A stretch of 26,710 bases of DNA from positions 1 through 26,710 of the forward strand of contig JABFVJ010000061.1 of the NCBI GenBank assembly GCA_013362835.1. Direction: 5' to 3'. This DNA comes from Nonomuraea sp. (GTDB taxonomy: Bacteria; Actinomycetota; Actinomycetes; Streptosporangiales; Streptosporangiaceae). The notes beneath the pieces were generated by a model. The model made no database searches and was not told where the DNA came from. It saw nothing but the letters and a program-made list of their open reading frames with translations. Shown piece by piece: positions 8,369 through 19,562 of this stretch; position 1 is the stretch's first letter, and the number at the start of each line of letters is the position of its first letter. A program made the translations under genes and the position numbers.

Positions 8369-10003
8369 GTGCAGTTCAACGTGCGACCCTACGTATGCGG
8401 CGCTCTCGGCCGGATCGACACCGCCATACTCGGCAAACTGACCGCCGCGGGACCCAAGGTCCGGCCAGCGCTCCAGACGGACGAGGCGGCCCTGTTCAGC
8501 TCGGCGCCGCTGCCGCCGTACCACCGGGCGGGCGGGGCGTTCGCGTTCTCGTGGGGCGAGCGCAAGCCCGTGGCCGCCGACGACTGGATCACGGTCGCTG
8601 AGACGTACGAGACGCCGGGGCTGATCGGCGACGGCACGAAGGTGACGTTGCACACGGGCGCGCTCGGCCTGGTGGACGTCTATTACGTGCGCCAGGGCGA
8701 CGCGGTCTACTTCTCGTCCCTGATCCAGCCGCTGCTCAGCCTGGTGCCGATCGAGATCGACTGGTCGGCGTGGGCCTCGATCCTCCAGGTGACGTTCCCG
8801 CTGGGCGAGGCGACCCCCTACCGCGAGGTCGGACGGCTGCCCGGGTCGAGCGCGCTGGTGTTCGAGCAGGGCAGGCTGTCGACCGAGCGCAGGCTGCCGC
8901 GCTGGCTGCGCACCGAGCCGTACGAGTCGTGGACCAGCGCCGAGGAGATCGTCGAGCTGCTGCACCAGGTCTACGCCGACTACGACGGCCGCAAGCTGCT
9001 CGTACCGGTCAGCGGCGGCTACGACTCCCGCCTGCTGGCCAGCGTGGCCAAGGCCAGGGGCGCCGACGTCGAGTCGTGGACCACCAGCCCCGACGACGGC
9101 ACCGACACCGACATCGCCTTCGCCAGGGCGATCACGAGGGAGCTGGGCATCCCGCACCGCGTGATCACCCAGGACGCCGCCTCCTACCCCGACGACGCCG
9201 TCGAGGTGGCCCGCAGGCTGGAGTACCTGACCCCGCACCACGCCTGGTACGCCCCCTTCGCCCAGGAGGTCCACGGCTCGGGCCGCGTCCTGATCGACGG
9301 CCTGGCCGGCGGCCCGCTGCTGAAGAACTTCATGGTCAGCGGGGCCGCCCTGGAGGCCAGGACCCAGGCCGAGCGGTCGGCGGCGGTGCTGAGCTCGTTG
9401 TCGCTCGGCGCGCCCTCGCAGCCGTTCCTGTCCAAGGCCGCCTCGGAGTGGATGGAGGAGACCGTGCGCGAGCAGTTCGACGCGGCCACCTCGATGCTCC
9501 ACGGGCACCGGGCCGAGCTGCCGCTGTCGGTGCTGCACACGAGGACCGTGCGCGGCATCGCGCGCTCGGCGGTCAACCTGGTCGGCCCGGAGGCGTCGTT
9601 CGCGGCGCCGTTCATCCACCCCGACTTCTTCGACGCCGCGCTCAGCGTCGGCGTCGCGCGCAAGGACAAGGGCCGCTTCTACCGCGAGGTGCTGCACGCG
9701 GCCGATCCGAGGGTGGCCGCGCTGCCCTCCACGAACGTGGTCAAGCAGCCGCTCCAGCGCGTGCCCCTGCGCTCCACGGCGGCCCCGGCGCGGGCGTACT
9801 CCCACCGGATGCTGGAGACGGTGGCCCAGCGGGTGCCCGGAATGCTCTCCGACGAGCTGCACGAGGTGATCGCCGGCGGCCCCGACGCGCTGACCAGGTT
9901 CAACGGCTGGAACGACCGATTCTGGGTGCGCGGGCTCGTTCTGTTCGGCCTGTGGATGAACGACTTCGAGAACGACCTCCCGGACGTCACCGCACCTTTT
10001 TAG
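8369..10003 (+). CDS. Asparagine-synthase-like amidotransferase
   Basis: Predicted 544 residues from GTG 8369, with a GAAGGGA about 10 nt upstream. The C-terminal half is an AsnB-type ATP pyrophosphatase domain: PP-loop VSGGYDSR (214-221) followed by DTDIAFARAITRELG (246-260). These enzymes adenylate a carboxylate and transfer nitrogen or close an amide. The N-terminal third looks like a degenerate class-II glutaminase: VCGALGRID (9-17) recalls the MCGI start of AsnB, but the cysteine is residue 10 instead of the first residue after Met removal, so it should not work as an N-terminal nucleophile unless the protein is processed. It could use free ammonia, as in other asparagine-synthase-related enzymes that lost glutaminase. 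Next to glycosyltransferases, amidation of a sugar acid or of a small-molecule acceptor is possible; the substrate is unknown. Confidence 0.8.
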   Translation: MQFNVRPYVCGALGRIDTAILGKLTAAGPKVRPALQTDEAALFSSAPLPPYHRAGGAFAFSWGERKPVAADDWITVAETYETPGLIGDGTKVTLHTGALGLVDVYYVRQGDAVYFSSLIQPLLSLVPIEIDWSAWASILQVTFPLGEATPYREVGRLPGSSALVFEQGRLSTERRLPRWLRTEPYESWTSAEEIVELLHQVYADYDGRKLLVPVSGGYDSRLLASVAKARGADVESWTTSPDDGTDTDIAFARAITRELGIPHRVITQDAASYPDDAVEVARRLEYLTPHHAWYAPFAQEVHGSGRVLIDGLAGGPLLKNFMVSGAALEARTQAERSAAVLSSLSLGAPSQPFLSKAASEWMEETVREQFDAATSMLHGHRAELPLSVLHTRTVRGIARSAVNLVGPEASFAAPFIHPDFFDAALSVGVARKDKGRFYREVLHAADPRVAALPSTNVVKQPLQRVPLRSTAAPARAYSHRMLETVAQRVPGMLSDELHEVIAGGPDALTRFNGWNDRFWVRGLVLFGLWMNDFENDLPDVTAPF

Positions 10004-10255
10004 TGAACTCTGGGTAACAGGGCGATTACATACGGATCTCGCGGGTATTAACCGTCGCACAGCAGAAGCGGGTTCCGGAAAGCCACCGGGCTGGTAGTGT
10101 TCGGCCCGTAAGCGCCGCAACAAACGGGCACCAGATCACAAATCCGGTCTCGTTCGAGGGCATGGAGTTCGCAGGGATGACGACTCCACGCGGCGCGGTC
10201 ACCAGATAACAACGCCGGGGCAACCGGTGACTTCGTCCTGCCCACATCTCTTCCT
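10004..10255 (+). promoter_or_regulatory. treS upstream region with a possible promoter and leader
   Basis: This 252-nt gap has no convincing gene. TTCCGG (10073-10078) and TAGTGT (10095-10100), 16 nt apart, form a plausible actinobacterial promoter, giving a leader of about 150 nt. The leader contains a 6-bp inverted repeat, GCCCGT (10104-10109) with ACGGGC (10124-10129), and a 15-codon open frame (10162-10209, ATG to TAA). Both are weak signals; no known riboswitch is recognised. Confidence 0.4.
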
Positions 10256-11960
<1,705 letters not shown>

Positions 11961-11974
<14 letters not shown>

Positions 11975-14227
11975 CGGGCACCTGGGCACGGGCCGCGCGG
12001 CGGGCGGGAATGAGCGCCACCGCGAGGGCCGTGCCCACGGCTGTCACCACGGCCAGCGTCAGCGTCAGCGCCGAGGGGGCGCGGCCGATGCCGGCCCCCA
12101 CGCCGCTGGTGTGACCCTGGAGGTCGATCAGGCCCACCACCACGGACGCCCCGACCGCCGTGCCCGCGCCGATGCCGAGCACCACCAGCAGGCCCGTGCC
12201 GGTCACCAGCGTGGCCATCACCTGACGCGGCGTCAGCCCCATCGCCTTGAGCACGGCCAGGTCGAACGCGTGGTCGCGCAGGCCGATCGCGCTCGCCGTG
12301 AGCAGGTTGGCGAGGCCGATCAGGGACAGCACCGCGATCAGCGCCACGATCACCACCCTGATGATCGACAGCCGGTCGGCCGGGTTGACGGCGACCTGCA
12401 CGTCGAGGCCCTCGCCGGACTCGGCCAGCAGGCGGGCGCGCACCTCGGACTTGTCGGCGCCCGGCTTGAGGGCGAGCGCGTAGAACTCCGGCGGCACCGA
12501 GTCCTTGGCGGCCAGGCTGTCGAGGCCCACCGACAGCACCTCGCCGTCGAGGTCGGGCTCGACCGTACGGCCGACGATCCTGACGATCAGCGGCGAGCCG
12601 CCCACGGTCAGCCGCACCCGGTCGCCGATCTTGACGCCCAGCAGGTCGAGCAGGCCCTGCCCGGCGACCGCCTCGCCGGGCCGCGTGTAGCCGCGGCCTT
12701 CGACGACGGGGAACGGGTAGGGATCCGTCGAGCTGCCGATGGCGCGCACCCTGACCGAACGGGCCTCGCCCGGGGCCAGGGCGTTGACGTCGGTGCCCGG
12801 GTAGACCGAGACGACGTCCCTGTCGTGCTGGGCGATGCGTTCGGCGTCGGCCGGTTCGAGCAGCTTGCCGGGGCGTACGTAGAGGCTGGCGTGCTGGCCG
12901 ACCTGTTCGGGGTGGCTGAGGAAGTTGTCGAGGGTGGACCAGACGCCCAGGCCGATCGTGATCATCATCATCGGCACGGCCAGGCCGAACGCGGTCAGGA
13001 ACGCGGGCACCCGTCGGGTGAAGGCGTCGCGGGTGCCGAGGATGAGGGCGGGCGGGAGCCGTACGAGCAGGCCGAGCCTGGCCAGCCTGGACAGGTGGCC
13101 ACGCGGCGGCGAAGCCTGTACGTCGGGAATCGGCGGCGTACGCCCGCCCCGCCAGGCGGGCACCCCGACCGCGCCCAGCACCACCAGGGCGGTGCCCGCC
13201 ACGATGGCCAGCACCGGCACCGGCGCCGCCGAGTACGTGCCGAGCACGACGGCCGTCGCCCCCCAGCCCGCGAGCGCCCCGATGCCCACGCCGAGCAGGC
13301 CGAGCGCGCCGTGCTCGACCAGGAGCAGCAGGGCGACCTGCCCGCCGGTGAAGCCCATGGACTTGAGCGTGGCGAGGTCGCGCAGCTGGCCGAGCACCCG
13401 GCCGCCGGCCGCGTTGGCCAGGGCGAGCGCCGCCGCGACCATGCCCACGACGCCGAAGAGCGCGAGCAGCGTGCCGAGCAGCCGGTTGTCGAGCTCCATG
13501 GCGGCCCTGACCTCGCGCCAGGTGTAGACGCGCTGGAGCTTGTCCTCCAGCATCACGACGACGCGCTGGGCGGTGACCTGGCCGGCGTCGGGGTCGGCCA
13601 GGCGCAGCCCGGTCACCCATTCGCTGCGGCCCAGCATGGGCTCGATCCCGTCGAGGGTCGCGGGCAGCACCCAGGCCAGGCCGGGCGTCCATTCGGGGTA
13701 GAAGCCCTGGTCGGCGGAGTCGGCGATGCCGCGTACGTAGAGGGTGTGGCGCTCGCCGCTGAGCGCGATGACGGTGAACGGCGAGCCGACGCCGAGGTTG
13801 AGCGACCTGGCGAAGGAGTGTTCGACGACCACGCCGTCGGGCTGCCCGCCGTCGAGCCACCTGCCCTCGGCCAGCACCGGGTGGGCCACGGGCGGCGGGG
13901 CGGCGGGCATCGCGCGCAGCGAGGCGGGCTCCTTCTTGCCGTCCTGGGCGACGGTCACCGGCGCCGACCTGTAGGGGCCCGCCGTGCCCGTGACGCCGTC
14001 GATGCCGCCGAGCGAGACGTTGGGGTTGTCGTCGGTGTAGACCCACACGTGGGCGCCGTCGGTCTGGGCCGACAGGCTGCGCCACGGGTTGGTGCCGTCC
14101 TCCAGGAGGGTCGCGGCGGTGATCAGGGCGGCCACGATCCCGGCCACGACCAGCACGGTCAGCACCGCCTGGCCCTTCCTGGCCCGCAGGTCGGCCCTGA
14201 TCCACCGGCTCCCGGCCCTGGTGGCGC

Positions 14228-14231
<4 letters not shown>
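11961..14231 (-). CDS. FtsX/MacB-type ABC transporter permease
   Basis: Predicted 756 residues, a double FtsX-family permease. One membrane segment is at about 22-42, followed by a large extracellular region (about 45-245). The first FtsX module spans about 250-360 and contains [14 protein letters not shown] (286-299). A second N-terminal-type segment is at about 407-430, then a second extracellular region (435-615), and the second FtsX module spans 621-745 with [14 protein letters not shown] (658-671). The near-identical LxxLKxMGxTxxQV motifs confirm an internal duplication. With the ATPase immediately upstream (ATGA overlap) it should form an export or mechanotransmission complex of the MacB/LolCDE kind; in PadR-linked operons such systems often handle antibiotics, peptides or lipids. 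The substrate is not deducible. Confidence 0.88.
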
Positions 14232-14952
<721 letters not shown>

Positions 14953-14956
<4 letters not shown>

Positions 14957-15459
14957 GCCAGATCCTCCTGGCACCGCTCCAGCCAGTCAAGGTCGGCCTG
15001 CAAGTGCAGCATGGCCCCTTCGATCAGCAGCAGGGCGACCCGGTCGGCGGGCGCCGTACGGGACAGCAGGTCATTGAGATCGCTCATGAGCGAGAGGTAG
15101 TGGCGGCGCTGACGACTGATCAGCGCCATGCGGTCGGCGATGCCGGTCAGCGGCGCGAGCACGAGCTTCATGAAGAACTCGTCGCGCACCCTGGGACCCT
15201 CGGTGGGCTCGTCGACCCAGAGGGTGAGCACGTCGCGGCCCTTGGCGGTCAGATAGTAGACCTTCTTGTTGGGCCGGTTGGACTGCTCGACGTCGACGGC
15301 CCTGACCAGCTCGTCCTTCTCCAGCCTGCCGAGGGTCACGTATATCTGACCGATGTTGGGGGAGGGATAGGCGCTGCCGAAGGTCTGCTCAAGGGCCTGT
15401 TTGAGCTCGTAGCCGTGGGCCGGTTCCTTGGCCAGGAGCGCCAGCAGGTGAAGCCGCAC
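14953..15459 (-). CDS. PadR family transcriptional regulator
   Basis: Predicted 168 residues. N-terminal winged helix: LHLLALLAKEPAHGYELKQ (3-21) is the classic PadR opening, followed by PNIGQIYVTLGRLEKDELV (34-52), the recognition helix region, and the wing NKKVYYLTAKGRDVL (64-78). The C-terminal half (about 90-168) is helical, as in PadR dimerisation domains. GTG 15459 is preceded by GGGGAGG about 6 nt upstream. It is the first gene of the padR-ATPase-permease operon and probably represses that operon, as is common for this arrangement. It is also divergent from the sugar-uptake operon and shares the 130-nt control region with it. Confidence 0.9.
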
Positions 15460-15589
15460 GCCTCACCTCCCCGCGTTGTGTTACGTGAGCGTTACGTCGG
15501 TATCCGTTGACCATCAGATTACAGCTGTGCATAACATGAATGCATCTACCTAACACGTATGTAACCCCGCTGAACGTGGAGGAAACAGA
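15460..15589. promoter_or_regulatory. Divergent control region of padR operon and sugar operon
   Basis: The region is AT-richer than its surroundings. On + TTGACC (15507-15512) and TAACAT (15532-15537), 19 nt apart, could drive the sugar operon. On - TAATCT (15521-15516) could be the padR -10. A perfect dyad TGCAT-N7-ATGCA (15528-15544) covers the + strand -10 and the area of the padR -35. Two direct GTTACGT copies (15480-15486, 15491-15497) lie 11 nt apart, one helical turn, in the padR leader. Either could be an operator; which protein binds is unknown. Confidence 0.5.
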
Positions 15590-16837
15590 GTGCTGCGTCC
15601 GCTTTCGTACGTTCTGGTCGTCCTGTTGGCGGCCGGGTGCGCGACGGCGGGCGAGAAGGGCGGCGGCGAGACGGCGACGGGCGGAACCGGCCCGATCACC
15701 TTCGCCACCGGACGCGACACCACGGCGTATCTGCAACCCCTGCTGGATCGCTGGAACCAGGCCCACCCGGCCGAGAAGGTGACGCTGCTGGAGCTGCCCG
15801 AGGCCGCCGACGAGCAGCGTGCTCAGATGGTGGCCAACCTCCAGGCCCAGAGTGACCGCTACGACGTGCTGGGGCTCGACGTGGTGTGGACCGCCGAGTT
15901 CGCGGAGAACGGCTGGATCATCCCCCTGGAGCGCGGGTTGTTCCCGCTCGACAGGTTCCTGCCGCCCGTCGTGGACACGGCCGTCTACAAGGGCAAGCTC
16001 TGGGCCGTCCCGTACACCAGCAACGCGGGACTGCTCTACTACCGGACCGATCTGATCAAGAAGCCACCCCAGACTTGGGCGGAACTTCGCGATAAAGCAC
16101 GAGAAGTAACCAAAAAGCACGATATCGGGGGTTACGCGGCCCAACTCCTCGCCTACGAGGGCTTGACCGTGAACTTCTCCGAGGCGGTGCAGTCGGCGGG
16201 CGGGCAGATTCTCAACCACGACGGCACGGAGGTGACCCTCGATCCGGCCAAGGGGAAGATCGCGCTCGAATTCCTGATGCAGGGCCTGCGGGAGGGCTGG
16301 ATCACCAGCGACTCCCTGAGCTTCAAGGAGGAGGAGTCGCGCCTCGCCTTCCAGGACGGGCGGCTCGCCTTCGCGCGCAACTGGCCGCACGCCTACGGGC
16401 CGGCCAAGGCCAAGCTCGGCGACCGGTTCGCGGTCACCCGGCTGCCCGGACCCAACGGACCCGGATCCAGCACGCTGGGCGGCATCAACCTGGCCGTCAG
16501 CGCCTACTCCAGGCATCAGCACACCGCGCAGCAGTTCATCCGCTACTTCACCAGCCTGGAGAACGAGCGCCGCGTCCTCACCGAGGGCTCCTTCCCGCCC
16601 GTGTGGACCGAGCTCTACGACGACCCGGGCCTGATCAAGCGGTTCCCGTACCTCCCCGTGCTCAAGGAGAGCATTCTCGCCGCCAAGCCACGGCCGGTGA
16701 GCGCCAACTACAACCAGGTGAGCCTGGTGATCGCCAGCTCGGTCGCCAAGGCCCTGGCCAACCCAGCGAACGAGTCCGCCGACGACGTCGCGGCCTCCAT
16801 GAAGTCAGAACTCGAAGAGATCATCAGAACCCAGTGA
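15590..16837 (+). CDS. Sugar ABC transporter substrate-binding lipoprotein, LpqY/trehalose-type
   Basis: Predicted 415 residues; GTG 15590 follows GGAGG at 8 nt. A short signal peptide ends in an AAGC lipobox (Cys17), then a Gly/Thr-rich linker. The mature part is a family-1 solute-binding protein (two-lobed, outer face of the membrane). DVLGLDVVWTAEFAENGWI (about 88-106) and the AVPYTSNAGLLYYRTDL stretch (about 139-155) are typical of LpqY/ThuE-like trehalose or maltooligosaccharide binders; the exact ligand is inference. It is 7 nt from a second, quite different binding protein, which is unusual. Around 16066-16140 many codons end in A or T, unlike the rest of the gene. Confidence 0.85.
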   Translation: MLRPLSYVLVVLLAAGCATAGEKGGGETATGGTGPITFATGRDTTAYLQPLLDRWNQAHPAEKVTLLELPEAADEQRAQMVANLQAQSDRYDVLGLDVVWTAEFAENGWIIPLERGLFPLDRFLPPVVDTAVYKGKLWAVPYTSNAGLLYYRTDLIKKPPQTWAELRDKAREVTKKHDIGGYAAQLLAYEGLTVNFSEAVQSAGGQILNHDGTEVTLDPAKGKIALEFLMQGLREGWITSDSLSFKEEESRLAFQDGRLAFARNWPHAYGPAKAKLGDRFAVTRLPGPNGPGSSTLGGINLAVSAYSRHQHTAQQFIRYFTSLENERRVLTEGSFPPVWTELYDDPGLIKRFPYLPVLKESILAAKPRPVSANYNQVSLVIASSVAKALANPANESADDVAASMKSELEEIIRTQ

Positions 16838-16844
16838 GGCAGCC

Positions 16845-18176
16845 ATGCGAAAAGCCAGAGCAGCAGTGATCCTGGCCGGGCTCGCGGTAGCCGTCGCCGC
16901 CTGCGGCAACGCCCCGACGACCACGACGCCCACCGAGTCGGGCTCCGCGCCGGCCAGCTCCCCCGCCGGGGGCGGCAAGACCCTCCAGGGCGTCAAGCTC
17001 GAGGTCGCCGCCAAGTGGACCGGTCAGGAGCAGAAGAACTTCGAGCAGGTGCTGAAGGCCTTCTCGGACAAGACCGGCGCCGAGGTGACGTACGCCTCCA
17101 CCGGCGAGGACACCGGCGCCTACCTCGGCCCGCGCATCCAGGGCAAGAACCCGCCGGACGTCGCGATCCTGCCGCAGCCCGGCCTGGTGCAGCAGTACGC
17201 CAAGCAGGACGCGCTCAAGGAGCTGAGCCCCGAGGTCACGCAGGAGATCGACACCAACTACACCCCGTACTGGAAGGAGCTCGGCTCCGCCGACGGCAAG
17301 GTGTACGGCGTGCTGATCAAGGCGGCGCACAAGTCGCTGGTCTGGTACCGCTCCGACGCCTTCGACGACGCCGGCGTGCAGGTGCCGACGACCTGGGACG
17401 AGCTGGTCAAGGCCGGCCAGACCATCGCCGACTCCGGCACCCCGCCGTTCTCCTTCTGCGGCGCCTCCGGCTGGACGCTGACCGACCTGTTCGAGAACGT
17501 CTACCTGTCCACGGCCGGCCCGGAGAACTACGACAAGCTCTCCAAGCACGAGATCCCCTGGACCGACCCGACCGTCGGCGCGGCCCTGGAGAAGATCGCG
17601 CAGATCACGGGTAAGAAGGAGTTCGTGCTCGACGGCAACTCCGGCGCCCTGCAGACCGACTTCCCGACCTGCGTGACCAAGGTCTACGGCACCAAGAAGG
17701 CCGCCATGGTCATCGAGGCCGACTTCGTGGCCACCCAGGCCACCCAGGACGGCGCCAAGGTCGGCGAGGGCGCCAAGTACTTCCCGTTCCCGAAGGCCGG
17801 TGACACCGCTCCCGTCGTGCTCGGCGGCGACGTGGCCGTGGTCATGAAGGAGTCCCCCGGGGCGATGGCCCTGGTGCAGTTCCTGGCCTCCAAGGAGGGC
17901 GGCGAGATCTGGGCCAAGCTCCCCGGCTACCTGTCGCCCAACAAGAACGTCTCCCCCGACAACTACCCCGACGAGCTGACCAAGCAGCTCGGCCAGACGA
18001 TCATCTCGGCCGGCGACGCCGTCCGCTATGACATGTCCGACCTGGCGCCGAGCGCCTTCGGCGGCACCGACGGCAAGGGCGAGTGGAAGGTGCTGCAGGA
18101 CTTCCTGCGCGACCCGAGCGACGTCAAGGGCGCGCAGACCGCGCTCGAAGCCGAGGCCAAGAAGGCCTGGAAGTAA
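16845..18176 (+). CDS. Alpha-glucoside-type ABC substrate-binding lipoprotein
   Basis: Predicted 443 residues. ATG 16845 with GAGG 7 nt upstream. The signal peptide ends in VAAC (lipobox Cys20), followed by a Thr/Ser/Pro-rich tether (about 22-48). The mature domain reads as a family-1 solute-binding protein; NPPDVAILPQPGLVQQYAKQ (about 102-121) is a signature seen in AglE-type alpha-glucoside binders, and NVYLSTAGPENYDKLSKHEI lies in the second lobe. It is followed by two permease genes, so it is the likely primary binding partner of this importer. Codon use is extremely GC3-rich with few rare codons, consistent with high expression. Confidence 0.87.
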   Translation: MRKARAAVILAGLAVAVAACGNAPTTTTPTESGSAPASSPAGGGKTLQGVKLEVAAKWTGQEQKNFEQVLKAFSDKTGAEVTYASTGEDTGAYLGPRIQGKNPPDVAILPQPGLVQQYAKQDALKELSPEVTQEIDTNYTPYWKELGSADGKVYGVLIKAAHKSLVWYRSDAFDDAGVQVPTTWDELVKAGQTIADSGTPPFSFCGASGWTLTDLFENVYLSTAGPENYDKLSKHEIPWTDPTVGAALEKIAQITGKKEFVLDGNSGALQTDFPTCVTKVYGTKKAAMVIEADFVATQATQDGAKVGEGAKYFPFPKAGDTAPVVLGGDVAVVMKESPGAMALVQFLASKEGGEIWAKLPGYLSPNKNVSPDNYPDELTKQLGQTIISAGDAVRYDMSDLAPSAFGGTDGKGEWKVLQDFLRDPSDVKGAQTALEAEAKKAWK

Positions 18177-18188
18177 AGAGGTAAGGCC

Positions 18189-19562
18189 GTGACCGAACGG
18201 TTGGACGGCCCGGCGGACCCGCCCGCGGAGATCGCGGGCGGGCCCTCCGCAGGACCGGCTGAAACCCCCCGTACGAGACGACGCCTCGGCCCATCGCCGG
18301 CGGTCGCCATCGCCTTCCTCCTCCCGGCCGCGCTGCTGCTCGGCATCTGGGTGGTCTACCCCATCGTCTATTCCGTCTTCCGCAGCCTCTTCGACGCGTC
18401 GGGCAGCGGGTTCGTGGGGCTCGGCAACTACGCCACGATCTTCAGCGACAAGGGCATGCTGGTCACGATCCGCAACAACCTCATCTGGGTTGTCGTGGCG
18501 CCGATCGTGGTCACCACGCTCGGCCTGATCTTCGCGGTGCTGACCGAGCGCATCAGGTGGTCGACGGCGTTCAAGCTGATCGTGTTCATGCCGATGGCCG
18601 TCTCGCTGATGGCCGCCGGCGTGATCTTCCGGCTGGTGTACGAGGAGGACCCCGACAAGGGCCTGGCCAACGCCGTGCTCACCACCGTGCACGACACGTT
18701 CTCCTCCTCCCAGGGCTATCCCGAGGCCCGGCCGCGCACCGGCGACCAGTCGCAGGTGGCCGACCAGAACGGCGCGGTCGTCACCAAGCAGCCCGCGCAG
18801 GCGGGACAGCCGGTGCTGATCCCGATCGTCGGCGTCAAGCCGCAGATCATGCCCTCCAACGCCCAGCCCGCCCGCGCCCCCTCGGGCAGTGGTTTGTCCG
18901 GGACCGTCTGGTTCGACTTCACGCAGGGAGGCGGCGGCCAGAGCGGCGCGGTCGACCCGTCCGAGAAGGGCCTGCCCGGCATGACGGTCGAGGCGGTCAA
19001 GGACGGCCAGGTCGCGGCCACCGCGACGACCGCCAACGACGGCACCTTCCGCTTCGACGGCCTGCCCGCCGGCTCCTACGTCGTACGGCTCCCGCAGTCG
19101 AACTTCCAGGCCAGCTACGGCGGCCTGACCTGGCTCGGCCCGACGCTCATCACGCCGGCGATCATCGGCGCGTTCGTCTGGGTGTGGGCCGGGTTCGCGA
19201 TGGTGCTGATCGCGGCCGGGCTCGCGGCCATCCCGCGCGACGCGCTGGAGGCCGCCCGCATCGACGGCGCCTCGGAGTGGCAGGTGTTCCGGCGGATCAC
19301 CGTGCCGCTGCTGTCGCCGGTGCTGCTCGTCGTCTTCGTGACGATGATCATCAATACGCTGAAGGTGTTCGACCTGGTCTACATCATCGCGCCGGCCTCG
19401 GTGCAGCCGCAGTCGAACGTGGTCGCGCTGGAGATGTGGCGCGTGTCGTTCGGCGGCGGGAACAACCAGGGGCTCGGCAGCGCGCTCGCGGTGTTCCTGC
19501 TCATCCTGGTCCTTCCCTTCATGATCATGAACATCCGCCGGTTCAGGAGGGACAACACATGA
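18189..19562 (+). CDS. Sugar ABC permease with extracellular Cna_B/SdrD-B-like insert
   Basis: Predicted 457 residues, about 150 more than usual for this family. GTG 18189 with AGAGG upstream. Membrane segments at about 37-60, 96-118, 127-149, 320-345, 373-393 and 432-449 give the standard MalF/AglF-type core; the cytoplasmic EAA loop is EAARIDGASEWQVFRRI (354-370). The extra sequence lies between TM3 and TM4, on the outer face. Residues 150-235 are Gln/Pro/Ala-rich and probably flexible. Residues 236-301 match the Cna_B/SdrD-B pattern: GTVWFDF, then EKGLPGMTVEAV, then TTANDGTFRFDGLPAGSYVVRL. The core resumes with the family-typical TWLGP (314-318). Both pieces are in frame with normal codon use, so the insert is part of the gene. 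It may dock a binding protein or the cell wall. The stop overlaps the next start (ATGA). Confidence 0.9.
   Translation: MTERLDGPADPPAEIAGGPSAGPAETPRTRRRLGPSPAVAIAFLLPAALLLGIWVVYPIVYSVFRSLFDASGSGFVGLGNYATIFSDKGMLVTIRNNLIWVVVAPIVVTTLGLIFAVLTERIRWSTAFKLIVFMPMAVSLMAAGVIFRLVYEEDPDKGLANAVLTTVHDTFSSSQGYPEARPRTGDQSQVADQNGAVVTKQPAQAGQPVLIPIVGVKPQIMPSNAQPARAPSGSGLSGTVWFDFTQGGGGQSGAVDPSEKGLPGMTVEAVKDGQVAATATTANDGTFRFDGLPAGSYVVRLPQSNFQASYGGLTWLGPTLITPAIIGAFVWVWAGFAMVLIAAGLAAIPRDALEAARIDGASEWQVFRRITVPLLSPVLLVVFVTMIINTLKVFDLVYIIAPASVQPQSNVVALEMWRVSFGGGNNQGLGSALAVFLLILVLPFMIMNIRRFRRDNT

Noticed and set aside
8300..10123. Upstream extension of the coiled-coil glycosyltransferase frame to a 1222-codon protein
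   Set aside because: The extension is antisense to the amidotransferase gene and unlike any protein; GGAGG before TTG 8299 marks the start.
10162..10209. 15-codon leader peptide gene before treS
   Set aside because: The SD-like GAGGG is too close to the ATG and there is no attenuator hairpin; kept only as a note in the treS upstream entry.
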